Shown here: positions 34,334-42,077 of the stretch, piece by piece | How positions within the stretch are numbered: the first letter of the stretch is position 1 | How the letters are laid out: every line of letters begins with the position of its first letter | Source: Photobacterium aquae | GTDB lineage: Bacteria > Pseudomonadota > Gammaproteobacteria > Enterobacterales > Vibrionaceae | Assembly (NCBI RefSeq): GCF_001029445.1 | Contig: NZ_LDOT01000012.1 | Span: 1 to 64,000 of the forward strand | DNA: 64,000 nt | Reading direction: 5' to 3' | Translations under genes and position numbers: made by a program | Notes under the pieces: generated by a model | What the model was told of the DNA's origin: nothing | What the model saw: only the letters and a program-made list of their open reading frames with translations | The model's database searches: none

Positions 34334-35979
34334 CCCAGCACCCTTAATACTTCATCAAGCGATGTCAGTCCCTGTGCAGCACGCAACAGGCCGTCTTGCT
34401 TCAAGGTTCGCATCTGTTTGCTCGCCACCAATGCCTCGAGCTCTTTGGTCGTCATCTCGCCCAATTTATCGGCATCAGTGGTGATATTGAGCAGTTCAAA
34501 AACAGCAAAACGCCCGACATAACCGGTTTCATTACACTGCGGACAACCTTGAGGCTGGAAAAAAGCCGGCTGTTCAACAAGACCGGGATACGCCTCCATA
34601 ATGGCGGGTAGCCCCAGCTGCTGCGCCTTCTCATGACCTTGATGATGCGGAGACTTACAATGCGGGCACAACTTGCGCAACAGTCGCTGGGCCATCACAC
34701 CAACAATGGAGGATTTGATCAGGTAATCGGGAATACCCATATCTTTAAGGCGAACAAAACTGCTCGGCGCATCGTTGGTATGGAGCGTTGAGAGCACCAA
34801 GTGACCCGTCAGCGCGGCCTGAATAGCTATTTGGGCAGTTTCGGTATCTCGCATCTCACCCACCAGCATTACGTCGGGATCCTGACGCAAGCATGAGCGC
34901 AATACCTTGGCAAACGTCAGGCCGATTTCCGAATGAACCTGAATCTGAGTCAGTCCCGCCATCTGGTATTCAACCGGATCTTCAACGGTAATAATCTTGG
35001 TATCTTCGTTGTTGAGCTGATTGAGAATGGTATACAGCGATGTCGTTTTACCACTACCTGTCGGGCCGGTGATCAGGAAGATACCGTTTTTCTGCCGGAT
35101 CACTTCCTGCAAATCGACCATATGATCAGGGAACATGGTCAACTGGGTAGACGCCTGGCTATTTTCGTTGGTCAGCAAACGTAAAACGACGTTTTCACCA
35201 TGTACCGTCGGCGTCGTTGCCATACGAATATCAACCACTTTCCCCGCCAGGCGAACGCGAATACGCCCGTCTTGAGGCAGACGTTTTTCCGATATATCAA
35301 GTGAAGCCATTAGCTTCAGGCGAGAAATAACAGCAGCATGCATCGCCAATCCGGGCTGATCCACAACCTGCATCACGCCATCAATACGGAAACGTACCCG
35401 GAACACACCTTTGAAAATCTCAAAGTGCAAATCCGACGCCTTGGCAGTAATCGCCCGTTGAATGATATCGTTGACAAACTTAACGACCGGTGCAGACGAG
35501 TCATCCAGCACATCGGCCGACACACTGCCGGTAGGCTGTTTTTCAACATTGGAAAATAACTTGCGCAGTTCGAACGTACTGCAAAAGACAGGAATGACTT
35601 GCTTACCGGTGGCTTTTTCCAATGCCTCGATAACAAATGAATCGAAAACATCATTAAGACCAATCCAAATAACATCGGTCGCTGCTTCAAGCGGAAACGC
35701 CTGATGCTGCTCCCACCACGAAGGGTTGAGACCAAAGTCCTCGAATACTAAATCTTCAATCGTCGGGATATTTTGCAGTTCAAGAAACCCACTGAGTCGA
35801 GGGACGCTCAACTGCAAAGACAAACCGTCAAGCAACTGCTCCTCTGAGCAATAACCCAAAGCAATGAGTATTTCACCCACAAGGCGGCTGTCTTTTTGCT
35901 GAGCGGCTAACGCTTCATCTAATTGCTCAGTGGTGATAACTCGGTTATCAACCAGTATTTGCCCTATTTTCTTAGTCAT
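34330..35979 (-). CDS. gspE: Type II secretion ATPase GspE
   Basis: A 549-residue cytosolic ATPase that powers pseudopilus assembly. An N-terminal GspE/PilB domain (residues 1-150) is followed by the RecA-like core with Walker A ITGPTGSGKTTSLYT, the Asp and His boxes, and Walker B DPDVMLVGEMRDTETA. The zinc-binding tetracysteine (CPHC and CPQC, about residues 439-492) is intact. It is the first gene of the E-F-G-H-I-J-K-L-M-N-D operon; the leader region upstream is long and AT-rich. Confidence 0.95.
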   Translation of the reverse strand: MTKKIGQILVDNRVITTEQLDEALAAQQKDSRLVGEILIALGYCSEEQLLDGLSLQLSVPRLSGFLELQNIPTIEDLVFEDFGLNPSWWEQHQAFPLEAATDVIWIGLNDVFDSFVIEALEKATGKQVIPVFCSTFELRKLFSNVEKQPTGSVSADVLDDSSAPVVKFVNDIIQRAITAKASDLHFEIFKGVFRVRFRIDGVMQVVDQPGLAMHAAVISRLKLMASLDISEKRLPQDGRIRVRLAGKVVDIRMATTPTVHGENVVLRLLTNENSQASTQLTMFPDHMVDLQEVIRQKNGIFLITGPTGSGKTTSLYTILNQLNNEDTKIITVEDPVEYQMAGLTQIQVHSEIGLTFAKVLRSCLRQDPDVMLVGEMRDTETAQIAIQAALTGHLVLSTLHTNDAPSSFVRLKDMGIPDYLIKSSIVGVMAQRLLRKLCPHCKSPHHQGHEKAQQLGLPAIMEAYPGLVEQPAFFQPQGCPQCNETGYVGRFAVFELLNITTDADKLGEMTTKELEALVASKQMRTLKQDGLLRAAQGLTSLDEVLRVLG

Positions 35980-36815
35980 ACCCCGACCTAATTCGACTCT
36001 TTTCTGCCTGCAGCAAAAAGTGTGCTATTTGCGATACATCCAGCACAGTGCGAGCTTTCTTCGGCATACCCGTACTCACACTGCAAATCGCCTTCGTTTT
36101 ATCTTTATAACCGACAGAATAGTACGTGAAACAAGACAGGTTATTTCCAAGGGGAATACATATTGCTTTAATATACAAACTTCAATCTAAAAAGGCATAT
36201 TTACAATAAGCCCCATCATTTATGAAAATAACAAGCGCTGTGTCACATTTTTATCTGCATTGATGATATAAGTCACATCCAAAAAACAGCCTTATATCAA
36301 AGGAGCCTCATGATAAATCAATTCAAGTGAAAATGAAAAACAAACTGTTTATTTACACCGCTAAGTTCAGATTAACACCAACAACGAAAGCAAAATAAAA
36401 AATATCATAAATAACAATAAGATATAAGTGCGACGACTATATTTGGACATCACAAAGACAGAGGCAACAAAACCTAAATACGACCAAAAATATATACCAA
36501 GAGATATTGTTCAATATCACAATTTAATGAATGGACATATATTCGGGATAATTAATTAAACACAAAAAAATAATCAAAAAACTAACAGCGTGTACGACCT
36601 TGTCATTATTACCCCTTTGTATCCATTTATCTCTAGTAAATCTTATCCGTAAATGATGAATCAAGTACAACCTTAAAGCACAAACATTTTTACCGATCTC
36701 TTTTGTGCTTATTCACTCTCGCCTTCGATTCAAACACTCACTTGCATTAAATGTCGGGTTATATTTTGTTGCACTCAAAATCAAAAAATAATATTCAAGT
36801 GCTCAATAAACGAAC
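35980..36815. promoter_or_regulatory. AT-rich intergenic region upstream of gspE
   Basis: About 840 bases with no gene I can support; it should contain the promoter of the type II operon. On the plus strand there is one strong Shine-Dalgarno (AAAGGAG, 36298-36304) before a six-codon frame (36310-36330), followed three bases later by a 21-codon frame. These may be a leader peptide or the remnant of a gene. Confidence 0.4.
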
Positions 36816-36844
36816 AAAAGCCAGCAATCATGCTGGCTTTTATT
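36816..36844 (-). terminator. Terminator of mlaA
   Basis: A stem AAAAGCCAGCA with its complement and a short loop. It is symmetrical enough to work on both strands and lies 22 bases beyond the mlaA stop. Confidence 0.9.
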
Positions 36845-36866
36845 AAACGATAAAAAATACGGTAAC

Positions 36867-37808
36867 CTATTCGGCGTCGATTTCGTCTAGGTAATCATCA
36901 AGATACGTATCTTCCTCTACCGTATCTTCACTCACTACACCGCCTGTTGCACTGAAATTCTTATTCTGGATATAAGCATCACGAGTAAAAATGTAAGGAT
37001 CTGGCGAGTCTTTCAACAAGGCCTCTTGCGGTACCAGTGCTGCCCGTGATTCCATCCCTTCAAATGCCCATTTACCCAAGCTTTGCCAGAACGTCAACAA
37101 ATCTAACGGAAAGTACAAATCATCGACCATATCCCCTGCGCCTTCACGCAAGGTAATCGGACCATACATCGGCACCATGAAATAAGGACCATTCGGTACA
37201 CCGTAGCGCCCCATAGTGTCTCCAAATTCACGATCGTTGGGTTTACGTATATCCGCAGCCGACGCAATATCAATCAAGCCTGCGACCCCAAAGGTACTGT
37301 TGATCCAGAAGCGGTTGAAATGCGCCACCGCCTGCTCACCTTCCAGCATCACGGCGCTATTGATCATACTGGCAGGTTCATCAAGGTTGGCGAGAAAGTT
37401 TTTGATGCCAGTACGAACAAAAGAAGGAACATAATCCATATACGCTATCGATACCGGCCGGGCAATATACGGGTCAAGGTAATCGTAGTTAATGCTCCAC
37501 ATCACGCGATTAAAATTTTCAAAAGGATCATAGACGCCGGGAACCGGGTAATCACCCTGCTCATCCACTTCCGCTTCTATTTCGGCCAGCAGTTCGGCAT
37601 CAGTTTCATCACCGCTATCCCCCGACTGTGCTGTTACTGCCAGCGCCACTGTTTCTGCCTGCTCACTGGTGCCGCTCTGGACACCACCAGCAACACTTTC
37701 GTCGCTCGTTTCCAATACTGAAGTTGAAGATGGAGTCTGGGCACATCCGGACATAGCCAATGCAACAGCGAACGCCAATACACGCTTGTATTTCAAAGGG
37801 TGAACCAT
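36867..37808 (-). CDS. mlaA: Outer-membrane lipid asymmetry lipoprotein MlaA (VacJ)
   Basis: A 313-residue lipoprotein (lipobox MSGC near residue 22) of the Mla pathway, which removes phospholipids from the outer leaflet of the outer membrane. The conserved core begins at YDPFENFNRVMWSINYDYLDPY (about residue 92), with FLANLDEPASMIN and a glycine-rich VPNGPYFMVPMYGP block. It is longer than the E. coli protein (251 residues) because of an acidic, Ser/Thr-rich insert between the lipid anchor and the core (about 23-90) and an acidic tail. In V. cholerae mlaA follows ccmI; here a wzt gene lies between. Confidence 0.95.
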   Translation of the reverse strand: MVHPLKYKRVLAFAVALAMSGCAQTPSSTSVLETSDESVAGGVQSGTSEQAETVALAVTAQSGDSGDETDAELLAEIEAEVDEQGDYPVPGVYDPFENFNRVMWSINYDYLDPYIARPVSIAYMDYVPSFVRTGIKNFLANLDEPASMINSAVMLEGEQAVAHFNRFWINSTFGVAGLIDIASAADIRKPNDREFGDTMGRYGVPNGPYFMVPMYGPITLREGAGDMVDDLYFPLDLLTFWQSLGKWAFEGMESRAALVPQEALLKDSPDPYIFTRDAYIQNKNFSATGGVVSEDTVEEDTYLDDYLDEIDAE

Positions 37809-38041
37809 GAAGTCAATTACCTAACCATTATTAAAAAGCATATAAATATTATACCCAAGTTACCTTAATATGCTCATTGCGATGAGCAGCAGTGTTGAGT
37901 GCCGGAAATTGCAGGCCAAACAACAACACCCATAAAGATAACTAGCGACCGTTCGCCACTTTTTAACAAGTATCTTATACCGATTCGAGTGGCAACGAGA
38001 TGTTTCATCAAAGAATCTTTGTTTTTGTCGAGCTGATATGC

Positions 38042-38070
38042 AATAAAGCCATGACCAAGATGGTCATGGC
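38042..38070 (-). terminator. Terminator of the second wzt
   Basis: A 10-bp perfect stem GCCATGACCA with its complement and an AGA loop, followed on the minus strand by TTTATTG. It lies 27 bases after the wzt stop. Confidence 0.75.
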
Positions 38071-38096
38071 TACGAATATGCCCGACAACTAAACCA

Positions 38097-39404
38097 TCAG
38101 TTAATCGTGAAGTTATACTGCGGCGAAAAATCAACAATACCGGTACTGCGCTGACTCTCTTCAATCACGGTGAACATCAATGCATCCACGCCCCGGTGCA
38201 AGAACTCCAGCGCCCCGTCAATCATCCCGGTACAGCCACAGTTGATAAAATAGGTGCCATTTCTTGCCATGCAGTTAAATTGAATCTGTACCGATACGCG
38301 TGATCCGGCATCCACCACATCAAGCACTACCTGAGAATCTTTATGCGAGGTTGCCCCGCCCACTTCAAACCCAGACAAGGTCTTAATCATCATACCGAAG
38401 CCGACACCAAATACGGTTTCTGAAAAATCGACGTCATAACAGAATGTATACGGCTTGCCCGAAGTTAGGATATTAACAATGTTACCTTGCTCGTTGGTCA
38501 TTCGCGGGTTGGAAATCGTCGCCCCGCGACCTGCATACCACACGGTAGTGGATGGCTTGAGTTCGGGATTAAATAGCGACTGGTCGACTTTTACCTCAAC
38601 CTCTTTTTTACGTTCTTCGGCTTTCTCGTCATCCAATGTACCATCGATAATGCGCTGTCTGAAGGCATCACGCTTCGACGGTTCCATATGCAGCAACTTA
38701 TGGTAGTTATTAATAACATCTTTGGGATTGCCATCCATAAGCAGATCACCATGATCGATCAAGACAGCGCGATCACATAGTTCGACAATGCTTCCCGCAC
38801 TGTGTGAAACCAATAAAATACTAACGCCTTGATCCTGAAGCTGTTTGATCCGTGAGAAGCACTTGCGCTGGAACGCGTCATCACCCACAGCCAATGCCTC
38901 ATCAACAATCAAGATCTCTGGGTCGATATTGATGGCAACCGCAAATGCTAGACGCAGCATCATTCCTGACGAGTAGGTCTTGGCCGGGCGATCGATGAAA
39001 TCCCCAATCGCCGCAAAATCAACAATATCCTGAAAACGGGCATCGATCTCTTCTTTGCTCAAGCCCAAAATCGACGCATTGAAAATGACGTTTTCACGGC
39101 CGGTAAACTCAGGATTGAACCCAGAACCCAGTTCCAGCAATGCCGCAATTCGCCCTGATACCTCCACCTCTCCCGAGGTAGGCTTCAGCACACCGGTTAT
39201 GATTTGCAACAAGGTGGACTTGCCACTGCCATTGTGTCCGACAATGCCGACTGTCTCACCTTTTTTCACATCGAAAGTAATCCCTTTCAATGCAGCAAAT
39301 TCGCGTTTGGCCTTGTTTTTCAGCAGAGATGTTTTCAGTAAATCCAATGGCGTATCATAAACCACGTATGTTTTTTCAATATCTCTAACGCTTATTGCTG
39401 TCAT
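38097..39404 (-). CDS. O-antigen ABC exporter ATPase Wzt (copy 2)
   Basis: A 435-residue paralogue of the Wzt at 20625, with the same layout: Walker A GHNGSGKST, the block LLELGSGFNPEFTGREN, signature YSSGM, Walker B ILIVDEALAVGD, and a C-terminal sugar-binding domain with NGTYFINCGCTGMIDG. The two ATPase halves are very similar; the linkers and C-terminal domains differ more, which could mean different glycan ends are recognised. No Wzm is adjacent. It has its own terminator and sits between the ccm operon and mlaA, where other vibrios have no gene, so it is an insertion into a conserved region. Confidence 0.92.
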   Translation of the reverse strand: MTAISVRDIEKTYVVYDTPLDLLKTSLLKNKAKREFAALKGITFDVKKGETVGIVGHNGSGKSTLLQIITGVLKPTSGEVEVSGRIAALLELGSGFNPEFTGRENVIFNASILGLSKEEIDARFQDIVDFAAIGDFIDRPAKTYSSGMMLRLAFAVAINIDPEILIVDEALAVGDDAFQRKCFSRIKQLQDQGVSILLVSHSAGSIVELCDRAVLIDHGDLLMDGNPKDVINNYHKLLHMEPSKRDAFRQRIIDGTLDDEKAEERKKEVEVKVDQSLFNPELKPSTTVWYAGRGATISNPRMTNEQGNIVNILTSGKPYTFCYDVDFSETVFGVGFGMMIKTLSGFEVGGATSHKDSQVVLDVVDAGSRVSVQIQFNCMARNGTYFINCGCTGMIDGALEFLHRGVDALMFTVIEESQRSTGIVDFSPQYNFTIN

Positions 39405-39639
39405 AATCTTACTGCCTTACATCACTTCAGGAAACTGCATTCACCCTCTTGGAAAGGCGAAAAGAAAGCTATCGTATTACCGCCACAGCAAATGTTACCT
39501 TTAATAAATATACTTAAAAGGTAACTAACTTGTGAATACAGCACTTTATTTTCAAGCCGTTGATAGTATCAACATCATGCTATAGCCACAAGTTTCCCCC
39601 ATTTCCCTGTTACGGATCCTTGGGCTGCACCTTCAACTG

Positions 39640-39675
39640 AAAAAAAAGCCAGATGCTTTCCCGCATCTGGCTTTT
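39640..39675 (-). terminator. Terminator of the ccm operon
   Basis: A perfect stem (AAAAGCCAGATGC with its complement) around a six-base loop, followed on the minus strand by a long T-run. It lies 28 bases after the ccmI stop. Confidence 0.95.
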
Positions 39676-39703
39676 GGTTTTCAATTCGAGATGAAAGATA
39701 CCG

Positions 39704-40915
39704 TCAATACTGTTCGGCAATAACGATTTGAGCATCGCCGCCCAATGGAACGACCTTACTTTCACCGTACCAGTCACCCTTCTTGGTCATAACGTTACCG
39801 TCGGTATCGATACGAGCCTTGATGGTCATCTCTTTAAGCGATGTCATTGGGCGCTCAGGGATCATGCTATCACCATCTGTCAGGGTCAGCTCGAGCGGGA
39901 ACGCCGATAACGGCAGTCGCTTGGCGGCCACCGGCATAGGTGCGCCGTCTGCTGAATGTACAGAGATAATCACAATACCCTGCTCTGGTACAGCAACGCT
40001 AGGCGCCAACGATACCTTCACCGAAACCGAATCTGCCGTGTTGCCTGCCGTTTTCATCTGGGCCTTGGCGCGCTCGATACTGCGATCCAGCATTTCGTTA
40101 CGGCTGTCATCTTCACCGATCAGGCGCTTCATCATGCTCCAGTAAGCCACCGCATGCTCGAACTCGCCCTTTTCGAAGGCATCGAATGCCAACAGCGACA
40201 TCGCCTGCAGGTTAGTATGATCAATACGGATCACCTGACGCAGCAACTGGCGGGCATTATCACTTTGAGCGGGGTCACCAATCATCAGCAATGCCTGACC
40301 GTAGCTCAACAGTACATCCGGATTATTAGGATCCAAGCGGTAGGCTTTCTCCAACGCACTTTGCGCGGTATCAGCATCACGGTTCGCCATGCCAATGCGA
40401 CCCAAGAACAGCCAGCCAGTCGCATCATCTGGTCGACTCTGCATCTGGGTACGCAACGCCAGCGACAGATCGCTCATTTCCTGATCGGTCAGCGGCTCGT
40501 CATCGCTCTTCATCAAACGCTGGGTCAGCTCAGGCAAACGATCAATAGTATCCTGCCATTTCTGCACCTTATCCAAGCTACCAACTTTCATGTACATGCC
40601 GTAACACACTGCCACCAGTACAATCAGGCCAGGGATCAGCATCATAGGGCTGACATGGCTCGCCTGCTGCTTGGCATTGGCCGGCACATCATCAAGCAAC
40701 GACTGCTGAAGCTCGACTTTGAGCTCATCCGTATTGCTTACCAAGCCTTCGCTGCTTTCCGATTCCAGCTCGGTCATACGATCTTTGAAGAACGCCTTGT
40801 TCAGTTCGTCACGACTCGCATCGTCATCCTGCTCTTTGCCAAGGTACATCGGCAGAACAAAAATCAAGATAGCAGCCAGCACCAACAGAACGGTAATTAG
40901 CCAAAACATCGTCAT
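39704..40915 (-). CDS. ccmI: Cytochrome c maturation protein CcmI
   Basis: A 403-residue inner-membrane protein that holds apocytochrome c for heme ligation. Two membrane helices (about 4-22 and 90-108) flank a charged cytosolic loop. A periplasmic region of tetratricopeptide repeats follows (GWLFLGRIGMANRDADTAQSA, NPDVLLSYGQALLM) and then a C-terminal beta domain. Its ATG overlaps the ccmH stop (ATGA). It is the last gene of the operon. Confidence 0.93.
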   Translation of the reverse strand: MTMFWLITVLLVLAAILIFVLPMYLGKEQDDDASRDELNKAFFKDRMTELESESSEGLVSNTDELKVELQQSLLDDVPANAKQQASHVSPMMLIPGLIVLVAVCYGMYMKVGSLDKVQKWQDTIDRLPELTQRLMKSDDEPLTDQEMSDLSLALRTQMQSRPDDATGWLFLGRIGMANRDADTAQSALEKAYRLDPNNPDVLLSYGQALLMIGDPAQSDNARQLLRQVIRIDHTNLQAMSLLAFDAFEKGEFEHAVAYWSMMKRLIGEDDSRNEMLDRSIERAKAQMKTAGNTADSVSVKVSLAPSVAVPEQGIVIISVHSADGAPMPVAAKRLPLSAFPLELTLTDGDSMIPERPMTSLKEMTIKARIDTDGNVMTKKGDWYGESKVVPLGGDAQIVIAEQY

Positions 40916-41490
40916 TTGCTCACCTTCCCGTTCTGGTTGTCAGCGTTGTTGCCATCGTTCTCCGATGCGTCAAGTTCAGTCATTAAGGCCTTGAGGCGGG
41001 CCTGCTCCTCGGCATCGAACTTACTGTCCGTCACCGGTTCACCACGCTTGCGCGAACGGAGTACCAGTACGGTAAAGCCTACCAGAATAAACACCACCGG
41101 ACCGGCCCAAAGAATGATGGTCGACATCATCACTGGCGGGTTGTAGGTTACAAAATTCCCGTAACGGGCAATCATGTAATCAACAACATCGGTTTTGCTC
41201 TTGCCTTCGTTAAGCATCTCGAATGCCTTTTGACGCATATCTTGCGCCAGCGGGGCATTGGAATCGGCAATACTGTTATTCTGACATTTAGGACAGCGCA
41301 GGGTCTGGGTCAGCTCATGGAACTCCTTCTCCTGCTCAACGTCTTTGAACTCGTAAACATCAATCGCAGCCACGGCTGCCGGGGCTGTTGCAACTGCCGT
41401 CAAGGCCGCCACCGAGGTATAAGCCGTTACTGTCAGCGCCGCAGCAAAAAACGCCGAGCAAGCGCCTTTGAACAGGTTTACAGATTTCAT
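40912..41490 (-). CDS. ccmH: Cytochrome c maturation thiol reductase CcmH
   Basis: A 192-residue membrane-anchored periplasmic thioredoxin-like protein that keeps the apocytochrome CxxCH site reduced. The signature LRCPKCQNNSIADS is present, followed by one membrane helix near 128-148 and a cytosolic acidic tail. The signal region before the domain is long and Ala-rich. The stop and start overlap those of its neighbours by four bases each. Confidence 0.94.
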   Translation of the reverse strand: MKSVNLFKGACSAFFAAALTVTAYTSVAALTAVATAPAAVAAIDVYEFKDVEQEKEFHELTQTLRCPKCQNNSIADSNAPLAQDMRQKAFEMLNEGKSKTDVVDYMIARYGNFVTYNPPVMMSTIILWAGPVVFILVGFTVLVLRSRKRGEPVTDSKFDAEEQARLKALMTELDASENDGNNADNQNGKVSK

Positions 41491-42077
41491 CCTTTCGCCT
41501 CCTGACTGGCGACATTCGCTTGACCCGCCTGAGCCTCTTTGATCATCGCTTCGTACATTGGCTTGAGCTTGTCATTCCAATTACGGTCGTTCACATCGCC
41601 AACATGGCGGTAGCGGATAATGCCGTTGGCATCAATCAAGAAGGTTTCCGGTGCGCCGTAAACCCCCAGATCCATCCCCAGCATCCCGTTGCCATCAAAC
41701 AGGCTGTGGATATACGGGTTGCCTAGCTCGTTGAGCCACTTCACGGCTTTTAGGCGCTCATCCTTATAGTTCAAACCGATAATCTTAACCCCCTCGCTGG
41801 CCAGTTGGTTAAGGTAGGTGTGCTCGGCATAGCAGGTCGGACACCATGTCGCCCATACGTTAAGCAGCAGAGGCTCACCCTTGAAGATATCTTGCTGGTA
41901 AAGCTTACCGCTCTCGACCAAGTCCTCAAGCTTGAACTTAGGAACAGGCTTGCCAACCAATACCGATTCAAGTTTGGTTGGATCATCGCCGCCTGCATTG
42001 CGGGTCAGCTGAACCATGAACATCACCACCAACCCTAGGAACAGTACCAGGGGAATAAATAACAGCTTCTTGTTCAT
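41487..42077 (-). CDS. ccmG: Thiol:disulfide interchange protein CcmG (DsbE)
   Basis: A 196-residue membrane-anchored thioredoxin that passes electrons from DsbD to CcmH/apocytochrome c. An N-terminal anchor (residues 5-25) is followed by the thioredoxin fold with active site WATWCPTCYAEH and cis-proline region YGAPETFLID. The ATG overlaps the ccmF stop by four bases. Confidence 0.95.
   Translation of the reverse strand: MNKKLLFIPLVLFLGLVVMFMVQLTRNAGGDDPTKLESVLVGKPVPKFKLEDLVESGKLYQQDIFKGEPLLLNVWATWCPTCYAEHTYLNQLASEGVKIIGLNYKDERLKAVKWLNELGNPYIHSLFDGNGMLGMDLGVYGAPETFLIDANGIIRYRHVGDVNDRNWNDKLKPMYEAMIKEAQAGQANVASQEAKG

Noticed and set aside
39956..40900. 314-codon plus-strand open frame antisense to ccmI
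   Set aside because: Shadow of ccmI: the opposite strand of a codon-biased gene. No start signal; ccmI itself is well supported.
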